Positions 10,136-19,956 of a DNA stretch of 64,000 bases are shown piece by piece; within the stretch, counting starts at the first letter, position 1, and the number at the start of each line of letters is the position of its first letter. The translations under genes and the position numbers were made by a program. The notes below the pieces were generated by a model. That model saw nothing but the letters and a program-made list of their open reading frames with translations. It was not told the origin of the DNA and did not search any database. Source of the DNA: Adenanthera pavonina (lineage: Eukaryota > Streptophyta > Magnoliopsida > Fabales > Fabaceae); assembly GCA_026686845.1 (NCBI GenBank), contig JAIVEN010000008.1:30012501-30076500 (forward strand), written 5' to 3'.

Positions 10136-13100
10136 ATGGACAGTGCCTGCTCAAGTCACATGACTGGTGATAAGGAGAAGTTCATCACTCTTAGAGACAA
10201 GAAGGGAGGAAAGGTGACCTTTGGAGGTGATCAATACGGCCAAATTGTTGGTATTGGCATTGTGGGCAAAAATGCAGAAACATCCATTGAAGGAGTGTTG
10301 TTTGTAATTGGCCTCAACCACAATTTGCTGAGCGTGAGTCAGACCTGTGACAGAGGAAACTGGGTGTTGTTTGACTCAAAGTTTTGCCTGGTCATCAGAA
10401 AAAGTGATCACAAAGTAATCCTCAAAGCTCAAAGGGATGGTAACTGTTATACTATTGACCTTGATGAACTTCCTCCCTTGGACTCTGTATGTTTAATTAG
10501 TCAGGATAATGATAGTTGGCTATGGCATAGGAGATTAGCTCATGTTAACATGAATCAATTGTCTAAACTGATTAAAAATGAGCTAGTAACTGGTCTACCT
10601 AAAATATCTTTTGAAAAGGATAAAGAATGTGATGCATGCCTAAGAGGAAAACAAACTAAATCATCCTTCAAATCTAAAAATGTAGTTACCACAACAAGAC
10701 CACTTGAATTGTTGCATATGGACTTAATTGGACCATCCAGGGTGAAAAGTCTTGGTGGTAATCTGTATGTGCTTGTAATTGTAGATGATTATTCTAGATT
10801 CACTTGGACATTGTTTCTTTCCTCTAAAAGTGATACCTTTGATGCATTTGTATCCTTAGCTAAGAAAGTGCAAAATGAGAAAGGTATTTCTATTGTGTCT
10901 ATCAGGTCAGACCATGGAGGAGAATTTGAAAATGCATACTTCCTGGAGTACTGCAATGAGCATGGGATTGACCACAACTTCTCAGCACCAAGAACTCCTC
11001 AACAAAATGGAGTGGTGGAAAGGAAGAACAGAACCATTGGAGAGATGGCTAGAGCTATGCTGAATGAGAAGGAATTCTCTCAAGTGTTCTGGGCTGATGC
11101 AGTGAATACAACAAGTTACATCAGAAACAAAGCCTACATCAGACCAATCCTCGGGAAGACTCCATATGAACTGCACAAGGGAAGAAAGCCAAATCTGTCA
11201 CACCTCCATGTGTTTGGGTGCAAATGCTTCATTCACAACAATGGGAAAGAAAATCTGGGTAAGTTTGATGCCAAATCCAATGAAGGTATATTTTTGGGCT
11301 ATTCAAGTAGGAGTAAGGCTTATAGGGCTTACAATAAAAGATCAAATGTAGTAGAAGAATCAGTGCATGTGGTTTTTATTAAAAATGAAACTGTTTCAAA
11401 ACATGTTACCAATAAGGATGATCTTACTTTCAACTTTGAAAAACTGGGAATTTCTGACAAAAGTAAAACTGAACCTCCAAAGATATCTGAATCTGTTGAC
11501 ACAGAGGAAGATATCCAGGAGCAAGAGTTTGATGAAGAAAATAATGAAGAAACAGCTCAAGAACTCCCTAGAGCTTGGAGATATCAAAGGAATCACCCTG
11601 TTGATCAAGTAATAGGGAATGTTCAAGAGAAAGTCAAAACCAGAAAACAGTTAAGGGATCAAATGCTCAACTGCGCTTTCATTTCTGAAATTGAACCCAA
11701 ATGTGCTGAAGAAGCCTTAACTGATGAATACTGGATTATGGCTATGCAAGATGAATTAAATCAATTTGAAAGAAATCAAGTTTGGAATTTAGTACCCAGA
11801 CCCAAAAATCATTCTGTTATTGGTACTAAATGGGTCTTCAAAAACAAACTTGATGAATCTGGAACAATAATCAGAAATAAAGCTAGATTGGTTGCCAAAG
11901 GGTATAATCAGGAAGAAGGTACTGATTTTGAAGAAACCTTTGCACCAGTAGCAAGACTAGAGGCTATAAGAATACTGCTGGCATATGCATGCATGAAAAA
12001 TATTTTACTATATCAAATGGATGTAAAGAGTGCCTTTCGAAATGGATATATCATGGAAGAAGTTTATGTAGATCAACCTCCAGGTTTTGAGGATTCTATT
12101 AAACCAAACCATGTTTATAAACTGAAGAAAGCTCTTTATGGTTTAAAACAAGCCCCTAGAGCATGGTATGAGAGACTGAGCAATTTTCTAACTGAAAAGG
12201 GGTTCAATAGAGGCAAAGTTGACACAACTTTATTCACTAAGAAAGAAAATAAAGATTTACCAATTGTTCAAATCTATGTTGATGATATTATTTTCGTTGC
12301 TACTAATGAAACTCTTTGCAAGAAATTCTCTGAGTTAATGCAGGGAGAATTCGAGATGTCCATGATAGGTGAACTCAACTTCTTCCTTGGACTGCAAATC
12401 AGACAGCTTGATGATGGTATCTTTCTCAGTCAATCCAAGTATCTAAAGGAACTGCTAAAGAAGTTTGGAATGGAGAATGCCAAGCCAATGGGAACACCTA
12501 TGGCTACTGCAACTAAACTGGACATGGATGAGAATGGGAAGATGTTTGACATTACTCAGTACAGAAAAATGATTGGATCCCTGCTGTACTTAACTACCAA
12601 CAGACCTGACATTATGTTCAGTGTCTGCATGTGTGCAAGGTTCCAATCATGCCCCAAAGAATCCCATGCAACAGCTATGAAAAGAATTTTTAGATATCTT
12701 ATTGGAACATCACAGATGGGTCTTTGGTATCCAAAAGGCAATGGAGAAGACCTCAAAGGATACACTGATGCTGATTTTGCAGGATCCAAAACTGACAGAA
12801 AAAGCACAAGTGGAACTTGTCAGTTCCTTGGAGGATCCCTGGTTTCATGGTTCAGCAAAAAGCAAAACAGTGTGGCCCTATCCACTGCAGAAGCTGAGTA
12901 TGTTGCAGCTGGAAGCTGTTGTGCCCAAGTCATCTGGATGAAACAGCAGCTTGAAGATCTTGAGGTTAAAATAAAAGAGATACCAATCATGTGTGACAGC
13001 CAAAGTGCTATAAATATCACCAAGAATCCTGTCATGCATTCAAGGACGAAACATATTGAAGTTAGGCACCACTTCATAAGAGATCACGTTCTAAAAGGAG

Positions 13101-13225
13101 AAGTTAGATTGGAGTACATCCCAACAGAGGATCAAGTTGCTGATATATTCACAAAACCTCTACCAGAAGACAGGCTTTGTAAAATAAAGAGAGAATTGGG
13201 AATGGTAAATCCCAATGAACTGTAA
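10136..13225 (+). CDS. pol: Pol polyprotein (protease, integrase, RT, RNase H)
   Basis: 1029 uninterrupted codons from ATG 10136; the frame is open from 10100 (a TAG lies at 10097-10099), so the ATG may be internal to an original Gag-Pol. Residue positions: aspartic protease motif DSACSSHMTG 2-11; GAG-pre-integrase HHCC zinc site about 131-168; integrase core with D196, D259 and E295 (DD35E spacing); reverse transcriptase about 540-780 with D629 and YVDD at 714-717; RNase H with D878, E919/E921 and D954, ending near 1024. Pol makes cDNA and inserts it into the genome. One oddity is Arg635 in KSAFRNG, where the second copy in this window has Leu; that may weaken RT. No stop or frameshift. Family and domain order certain; activity unknown. 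Confidence 0.96.
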   Translation: MDSACSSHMTGDKEKFITLRDKKGGKVTFGGDQYGQIVGIGIVGKNAETSIEGVLFVIGLNHNLLSVSQTCDRGNWVLFDSKFCLVIRKSDHKVILKAQRDGNCYTIDLDELPPLDSVCLISQDNDSWLWHRRLAHVNMNQLSKLIKNELVTGLPKISFEKDKECDACLRGKQTKSSFKSKNVVTTTRPLELLHMDLIGPSRVKSLGGNLYVLVIVDDYSRFTWTLFLSSKSDTFDAFVSLAKKVQNEKGISIVSIRSDHGGEFENAYFLEYCNEHGIDHNFSAPRTPQQNGVVERKNRTIGEMARAMLNEKEFSQVFWADAVNTTSYIRNKAYIRPILGKTPYELHKGRKPNLSHLHVFGCKCFIHNNGKENLGKFDAKSNEGIFLGYSSRSKAYRAYNKRSNVVEESVHVVFIKNETVSKHVTNKDDLTFNFEKLGISDKSKTEPPKISESVDTEEDIQEQEFDEENNEETAQELPRAWRYQRNHPVDQVIGNVQEKVKTRKQLRDQMLNCAFISEIEPKCAEEALTDEYWIMAMQDELNQFERNQVWNLVPRPKNHSVIGTKWVFKNKLDESGTIIRNKARLVAKGYNQEEGTDFEETFAPVARLEAIRILLAYACMKNILLYQMDVKSAFRNGYIMEEVYVDQPPGFEDSIKPNHVYKLKKALYGLKQAPRAWYERLSNFLTEKGFNRGKVDTTLFTKKENKDLPIVQIYVDDIIFVATNETLCKKFSELMQGEFEMSMIGELNFFLGLQIRQLDDGIFLSQSKYLKELLKKFGMENAKPMGTPMATATKLDMDENGKMFDITQYRKMIGSLLYLTTNRPDIMFSVCMCARFQSCPKESHATAMKRIFRYLIGTSQMGLWYPKGNGEDLKGYTDADFAGSKTDRKSTSGTCQFLGGSLVSWFSKKQNSVALSTAEAEYVAAGSCCAQVIWMKQQLEDLEVKIKEIPIMCDSQSAINITKNPVMHSRTKHIEVRHHFIRDHVLKGEVRLEYIPTEDQVADIFTKPLPEDRLCKIKRELGMVNPNEL

Positions 13226-14221
13226 GTTATTTCTGTGCAATTCTGTCTTTATAATTTTCAATATTATAATGAATTCTAACTTGAGCATCGGAGTATGTTT
13301 AATTTTAATTGCAGGTGCTCCCCACAAGATACAATGGCAATAAACTTGAAGATTGGAGCACATCAGAATGGAACAACCAGAAAATGAAGTAAATGATGTA
13401 AATTCTAAGTTCTGGATCCATTCTGTAAGTTTTTAAAGATGAAATTCACATTTTAATGTGTGTTAGACATATTTTGCTTCATAAACTGTGCTTTTGACAT
13501 GGTCAATATGGTCAACATTCGAATTTCAGTCCACTAACAGACGAACTTCGGCCTGTTATACCTTGGAACAATTTTTTGAGACGCCTCGAAATTCGTCTAT
13601 TGGATCTTGAAAGTTTGAATTTTCAAAAACAAAAATTTCATAGTTATGATTGTCCATCATTGTTATGCCAATTTTCACTTCTTAACATACGAATGTTGGA
13701 CAATCTTTACAAAAGTTGAAAAATTCGAATTTTCAGTTCAAAATTCATCTGTTGAATCGTATCCTTCATGTTGAATTCTTGAAAGATGTAGTTCTACATG
13801 TTTAATTCGTCTGTTGATTATTGGTTTGATTGATGTCTGCCTTTTTCTTTTCAACATTCGAACTTTGGTGAAACAAAATTCGTCTGTTGTGCTTGTATTG
13901 CTTGTTTGAAGCCACTGTCAAACGAACTTTCAAGATGAAAATTCATCTATCAGTAAGCTGTGCTGAACGGTTTAACTTGTAACTGCCCAAAGTTTGAATT
14001 TTGACCCCTCAAAATTCGTCTGTCAGACGGTTACACACGTTAAATGCAACGGTTTTCCAAAGAACAGACGCAACTCTATTTGTAACCTCTCTAAGTCTGT
14101 TCTGATTCTCTCTTCAATCCTCTTAACTCCTGTCTAAAAACCGTCATTCTTCACCATTTAAACTTCCATTCGCATCCCATAAACGTATTCTCAGCCACAT
14201 TCTGCATTCTTCAACTGAGAA
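13226..14221 (+). other. Motif-rich spacer between pol and the env-position ORF
   Basis: About 1 kb without coding sequence. From 13510 to 14035 it repeats TTCGTCTG (or its complement CAGACGAA) and AATTCGAATT-type palindromes, the same vocabulary as the LTRs although the spacer is not an LTR copy. A pyrimidine-rich tract near 14105-14125 precedes the next ORF and could carry a leader or splice acceptor for a subgenomic message; that is inference. Confidence 0.8.
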
Positions 14222-16387
14222 ATGGCGAGAGTAAAGATCCCTGGAGCAGGACAAGCTGGAACTTGGCCAAAAAGAACGGTCAAATCACAATATGCTACAA
14301 AAGAAGGAGAGAAATCCAAGAGAAAGTCCGAACCCAGTAAAGCTATCCCTTCTAAACACCAGAAATCATCATCCAAGGCAGATTCGCAGAAAACTGGACC
14401 TTCCTCATCAAAAACTGTGGTTCCTTCTGCTGATACTGCTGCTGTGGTTTCCTCCTCTTCTACTCAATCTGGAGAATTTGAGCTTATAACACTACCACTT
14501 TGGAGCACTCCTGAGGTTCAAGAAGAGTATTCTGCTAAGTTTTCCAACAAAGAGGTAATCAAGCCTCACTGTGTAAATATGGAACAATTTCTGATATCCA
14601 ACAACTTTGATGCTGCATTATGGTTGTTAAGATATAAAAATCTGTTGGAAACTGCTGAAAAATATGATGATGAAGTAGTGAAGACTTGGTATGCCTCTCT
14701 TCAATATAACAGCAAGAAAAAGAAATGGGAGGTCACTTTGAGATCAAGGACCATCTGGCTTGCTGATGAAACAATCAATGAAGTGCTGGAAATCCTAGGA
14801 CAAGATGGGCTGAAAATTGACATCACAGCCTCTGGATATATGGACGAGGCAAGCACAGCTGATGAAGAAGGTGGATCCTTTCTGAACTACAAAGAGAGCA
14901 CCATTTTGGACACCTTATTCAGGAGAAGGGAGAACAGGCCAACAATAAATCTGTTGAAGCCCACAGACCTAAGTGTACAAGTCAGGATCCTGCACTACAT
15001 AGTGTCAAGGATCATTTTCAACAAGGGTGGCAGCATCAATTTGATAACAAGGGCAGAGGCTCATGTGATGACTGCTATCATACGTGGGAAGGTGATTAAC
15101 ATGGGTCATATCATCCTCCAGCGAATGATAAAGGCAAGGGATCAGAGGAAGGATTCCACACTCCCCTATGCAGCAATTATTTCAAGAATCCTGCAGCATG
15201 CTAGGATTCAACACATTGAAAAGGGGAAAGGGAAACTTACTGAGGCATTCAAAGAAGAGGAACTGCAAAGGATGGGCATTGAAAGAGATGAAGGACGATG
15301 GGTTGGAAAGGGAGCAGGAAAATCTGAAGACTTGTTCTTTATTGCTAATGCATCCCTCCAACAAGAAGGAACTTCTGAGGCTCCTGGCAGATCTGTACCT
15401 CAGCCTTCTCAGCCAATCCCATCTCCTTCCAGGCCTACTCACCCTCCTTCCACTCCCTCCTCACGGGCCAAGCCAACAAAGGTCACTGAGTTGTTTGACA
15501 GTCTGTCAACACTCATTCTCAGCATTAGAGATGAGCAAAATGCCAAATTTGCTCATCTACAAGATTAGATCCATCAGTTGGCTGTGAATATGAAGGTGGT
15601 GGCTGATGCCTATGAAGAGATAAGAAATGCAATTCCTACCACTTCAGCTTCACCTCAGCCTGGTGTCCCTGAGCCTACTCTGTCTCCATCCCTTGTGCCT
15701 CCAAGTCCCTTCAAGATTGCCTCCTCTGACCATGATGATGATGATATTGATGGTGCTGGTGCAATGAGAACACCAAGTCCTGGTCCACCCTTGGACTATG
15801 GATTAGAAGAAGAAGGACTCCAAGAAATAGGCCCTCATGTTCCTATGCAAGAGGATGCTCAGGATTCAATTCTGTCTATTCAAGAATCTGAGCAAGTTGA
15901 AAAACTGGTTGCAGCCATTTCAACCTCCTCCTTGCAAGAAGATGTGAGCAATGAAGAAAGGAGCCTTGTCCCTATCGTTGACTTTGTTGCCATTGCTCAT
16001 AATGCTCTACTGGAAGCCCAGAGGAGAAGGCTGGAAGAAATGTTTTCTCCTGCTAAACCAGCTTCTTCTTCTCTTGCTGCATATGGACTTTCAGAGGAAC
16101 AAAGAGCTCAACTAGCTCTTTCCAGATAGGCAATGCAGGAGTTGTTGGAAATCTCTGACGAGGAACCAAGCCCTGAGCCCCCAGCTGAACCTGAAATCCC
16201 TTTTGCTCCTATGCCACTTCGTGCTATTCCTGTCTCTCAGATCCCTCCTCCGGCTGATTTTGTTGGCCTTCCTGATGATGCCAAAAAGGGGGAGAAGTCT
16301 GGGCAAACTGGAAAGGCTTCTGCTGAGCAATCTGGGAAAGGGAAAGGGAAATACTACAGCAAGAAGACCTTGTCCAAGAAGAAATGA
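14222..16387 (+). pseudogene. Env-position ORF of the Sirevirus-type element, two in-frame stops
   Basis: One frame of 722 codons from ATG 14222 to TGA 16385-16387, cut by TAG at 15566-15568 and TAG at 16127-16129. Segments: a basic Lys/Ser-rich N-terminus (residues 1-85); a folded-looking domain (about 90-330, with VVKTWYASLQYN and STILDTLFRRRENRP) that resembles the 'putative plant transposon protein' domain of Athila-like and Sirevirus third ORFs; a Pro/Ser-rich stretch (about 385-420); a short helical part; an acidic Pro-rich part; and a Lys-rich tail encoded over a polypurine tract. I see no convincing signal peptide or membrane helix, so 'env' is positional only. The copy at 41060-43274 reads Gln where the first TAG sits, so that stop is specific to this copy. 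Function unknown. Confidence 0.8.
16283..16297 (+). other. Polypurine tract 1, inside the third ORF
   Basis: AAAAAGGGGGAGAAG. Its first 14 bases are identical to the PPT next to the 3' LTR. The equivalent is kept in the second copy (complement of about 41208-41222). Confidence 0.75.
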
Positions 16388-16580
16388 TTGGAGATTTGGC
16401 TTAAGTCCTCTTGTTGTATTTTGTACTTTGTGTTTTTGTGTTTGGATTTGTTGTTTGAACTTTGATTAATTTGTTTCTATACAAGCAACTCTTGTTTAAA
16501 TGAATGGATCCCTTTGTGCAATATTTTGTGCCTTAACTCTCTTCACTTAATCTGTTGATTTGATATCTTATGCATATGTT

Positions 16581-16589
16581 GAGGGGGAG
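16581..16589 (+). other. Polypurine tract 2
   Basis: GAGGGGGAG, about 70 bases upstream of the 3' LTR. Repeated PPTs upstream of the 3' LTR are a described hallmark of Sireviruses. Confidence 0.7.
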
Positions 16590-16644
16590 CTTGTGAAAGC
16601 AAACCTAAGTACTAATCAAGTTTGTAAGTTGTTTTGTCATCATC

Positions 16645-16658
16645 AAAAAGGGGGAGAA
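16645..16658 (+). other. Polypurine tract 3, adjacent to the 3' LTR
   Basis: AAAAAGGGGGAGAA ends directly at the LTR start (16659), the position expected for the plus-strand primer. Confidence 0.92.
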
Positions 16659-18322
16659 TGTTGAAACAAGAGTTTTGATGATTCCAAACCAACATTTCAA
16701 AAGCTTGGATTGAAGATATCAAAGGAGATCAAAGCTGTCTAAAGTGAAGATTTTCTGAGTATTTGCTATTAGATCTCTTGTAGAATCTTAGTTTTTTTTG
16801 TTATGATTGGGTAAAAGATTTTGATTTGAAGAAAAGATGTTTTCAAACTTTGATTTTATGTTAAATCTTTAAATATTTGAAAAACACCCACAAATAGACG
16901 AAGGTTGAAAGTTTAAACTAAACTATCAAGTTGGAAATTCGAACTTTGCCTTTGGAAATTTGAATTTTGAGCTAAAACTGAATAAGTCTGAAGAGATGGC
17001 TCTCTGTCAGACGAATTTTGGTTTTTCAAAATTCAAATTTTCATCTAGTCTGAAAGAGGCCTTTTGGTAACAGACGAACTTCACACTTTCAAAATTCGAA
17101 TTTTGAACAAAACAAAAATTGAGAAAATAGAAGAAATTCGTCTGAAACTATGTTAAAGTTCATCTGAGATCAAGAATGATTTAAGTTTCAAAACTGCTCT
17201 CTGACAGAAGAACTTTGAACATGAAAAATCAAATTTCAGAACCTAAGTTCTTGAGTTTGTTGAAATGAAACATTGACATACGAATGATGTGAACTTGCAA
17301 CATTCGAATGATGAAGTTAGTCTAAAAAGAGTCTCTCTGACAGACGAACTTTACTCTTCAACATTCGAATTTCGAAGAAAATAAACTACTGTGCCTCCTT
17401 TTCATGTACTGGGAACAGATGAATTTTGGGCTTCCAAAATTCGAATTTCGAGGGCACTGTAGAAAATTAAAAACACTGTTCACACTTAACCGAAAAACTT
17501 TCTTCTTGAAAATTCGTATGTCACATTGTGAAAATGTTTTGTAAGTTTCAAAATTCGAATTTCACTTCATGAACAGACAAACTTCGTGCTGTAACGTTGG
17601 AAGCTTTAATCTTCGGTTCCTTCGAAATTCATCTGTTGACCAACCAAAATTCGAATTTCAGTATGTCAGAAACATTAAATGCAGTTGGTAAATGGATAGT
17701 TTTTCAGAGTAACCGTTGGATACTTCCCCAACGGATAGATTTAGTCTCTAATGGATATTTGAGACCTAAATCTATGAATACAGCATCATTTGAAGTTGTG
17801 GGTAACGAATCAAACTTGAATATACCGAATTTCTGCTGAATCTTTTCTCAAAAGCTTTTACCCTCTCAACTTCTATACTTGTACTTAAACTTTCATATCT
17901 ACTCTTTTCAAGAGAGTTATTTCATTGTAATCAATCTACTCTTCATCTGGGAGATAGATTTACTTGTGAGGGGTATTCACAAGGGGATTGGGAAGCACAT
18001 AGTGAAAGTGCTTGGAGAGTTTGAGAGAGCTCAGAAACAGAGCACACTCATGTACTGTGGCTTTAGCAAGAAGCCCACTAAAATTCTTGCTGTATAGTGG
18101 ATAAATCGCAAGAGGTGTCTTGGGGACTGGATGTAGGTCAAGAGAATAGACCAAACCAGGATAAATCACTGAGTTCTCTTCTCCTTGTCTCTACTTTTCA
18201 CCTTGCTCTGCTTTACGCATTGTTTTCATTATACTGTGATATCTTCACTTACTTCACTTTGTGCAGAAAAATTGCAAACTTCCCAATTCACCCCCCCTCT
18301 TGGGAAGTCAGCCTTGCTAACA
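16659..18322 (+). repeat. 3' LTR of the Sirevirus-type element
   Basis: 1664 bp, same ends as the 5' LTR. Aligning by eye I count about 35 differences, including one single-base deletion. Many are CG to TG or CA changes within the TTCGTCTG and TTCGAA motifs, as expected from deamination of methylated cytosines. Confidence 0.95.
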
Positions 18323-18327
18323 TTTAG
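18323..18327. repeat. Target-site duplication TTTAG (right copy)
   Basis: Matches 6561-6565 exactly. Confidence 0.95.
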
Positions 18328-18572
18328 CAGTATTCTTCATCGTTCCCTCTATTTCTTCTTTTCTCTCTCTCGTTTGGCCAACTAGACTGATTCTGTTTTA
18401 AGCAGAATTTTGCTCACTTGCCGCTGCGCCAATAAGCTTGCCATGGTGTAGAGCTCATTTTCCCCCACTTTAATTCTTTCCTCCATTCTGGCCCTCTAGT
18501 TCTGCACATAATACCAATTACACTTAGTTAGCCAGAGACTAAGTTAGGGATAATGTAATGAGGGTTGTTACA
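18328..18572. mobile_element. Solo LTR of the TGTAACA family, right part
   Basis: Continuation of 4322-6565 after the Sirevirus insertion, ending AGGGTTGTTACA and followed by GATAT (18573-18577), the right target duplication. It resembles the reverse complement of the start of the fragment at 47082. Confidence 0.7.
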
Positions 18573-18589
18573 GATATCCAAACAGGCAC

Positions 18590-19105
18590 TTAAATATCTT
18601 CAACCTAGAAACCTTTGAATCAAAGCAGGCTATATAGATAGGGGCAAAGGGAATGGCCGAAATCTTCATGAGGGTATGATGAACGATGATTGAAATCTTC
18701 ATGAGGTAGGGTACACCAGATGATGGCCAAAGTTTTTCACCATGAGGTGATAGTGGAGCCTGAATCTGGTGATGATGGAGGTTTGAATATGATATTTGAA
18801 TCTGGTAGTGGTGGAAGCCTATATTAGATGATAGTAGTTCGAATGGCATTCAAATCTATTGATGTGCATTTGAATATGATGAGTCATTGATGAAGCAAAC
18901 ATAGATGATGGGTGCGATCAATGTTACGACTAGGAGGGCTAAGATTGGCATGGGCAACAATGATGACGACGACAACAAGTTGATGCTCATCAATGGGAAA
19001 GCATGGTGGAGTGAGGTAAGGGGCATTTTTGTTATCCGCTGATTCCTAGCCGTGGGCGTCCAGATTGCCTAGCTTTTTTGGAAGAATCTTATCTCCCACA
19101 TATAT
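18590..19105 (+). repeat. TIR repeat unit, 3' half (partner of 3656-3976)
   Basis: Begins at ATCTTCAACCTAGAAACC and follows the corresponding part of the units at 19106 and 21653, through GTTGATGCTCATCAATGGG to the end motif CTTATCTCCCACATAT. Together with 3656-3976 it makes one complete unit. Short frames in it are not conserved as protein. Confidence 0.7.
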
Positions 19106-19956
19106 GGTCTCGTTTGGTTACCAAAAAGGACGGTAATGGAATGAAATGGATTGGAATGGAATAATTATCACTGTGAATCTATTTGGTATAAAATTAAGGA
19201 GATTGGGAAAAATTATTTTTATATTGATTAAGTAAAAAATAAAAATGAAAAGACAAAAAATGCCCCTTAAAAAAATTCCACCCTCTTCATCGTCTTCCTC
19301 CTTTCTTCCTTTATGATCAAAGATGATTCAAGCATATACCCAAATCTGAAATTGAATCAAGCAAGAATCAACTTAAAATCTCCATCTCAAAATTAAACTG
19401 AAATCAACCTAGAAATTTTTGGATCAAAGTCGGCATCTTTAACATAGAAATCTTCAACCTAGAAACCTTTGAATCAAAGCAGACTAGATAGATGGGGGCG
19501 GAGGGAGTGGTTGAAATCTTCACAAGGGTATGATGAATGACAGTTGAAATCTTCATAAGGTAGGGTACAATGAACGATGGCTGAAGTTGTTCATCATGAG
19601 GGGATGGTGGAGCCTGAGTCTAGTAATGATGTAGGTTTGTATATGGTGTTTGAACCAAGCAGTGGTAGAAACCCATATCAGATGATGGTGATTTAAATGG
19701 CATTCAAATTTGTTGATATGTGTTTGAATCTGATGAGTAATTGATGAAGCAAATATAGATGTTGGGTGCCATCAACATTGTGACTATGAGGCTTGAGATT
19801 GGCAACGGCAACAATGATGACGATGGCGACAGATTGATGCTTATTAATGGGAAGCATGGTGGAGTAAGGTAAGGGGTATTTCTGGTATCCACTGATTCCA
19901 AGCCTTGCCTATCCAGATTGCTTAGCTTTTTTGGAGGAATCTTATCTCCCACATAT
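19106..19956 (+). repeat. TIR repeat unit, second tandem copy
   Basis: Starts GGTCTCGTTTGGTTACC directly after the preceding unit's CCCACATATAT end, so the units are head to tail. It is complete to CTTATCTCCCACATAT, where a solo LTR is inserted (19957). Confidence 0.75.

Larger units (their letters stand above)
16388..16658 (+). other. 3' untranslated region before the 3' LTR
   Basis: T/G-rich sequence after the third ORF, holding polypurine tracts 2 and 3. No coding sequence. Confidence 0.8.
6566..18322 (+). mobile_element. Full-length Ty1/copia retrotransposon, Sirevirus type
   Basis: An 11.76-kb element in this order: LTR, tRNA-iMet PBS, gag, pol (PR-IN-RT-RNaseH), motif-rich spacer, long ORF in the env position, three polypurine tracts, LTR, with TTTAG target duplications on both sides. 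Copia gene order (integrase before reverse transcriptase), a Gag with two zinc knuckles and an acidic/helical middle, an extra ORF after pol and repeated PPTs all fit the plant Sirevirus (SIRE/Maximus) lineage. The LTRs differ at about 35 positions by my by-eye alignment (about 98% identity), many of them C/T or G/A at CpG, so the insertion is fairly recent. gag and the env-position ORF carry stops while pol is open, so autonomous movement looks lost. A decayed relative lies at 38190-47081. Confidence 0.95.

Noticed and set aside
15168..15587. 139-codon Leu/Ser-rich frame
   Set aside because: Alternative-frame shadow of the env-position ORF.
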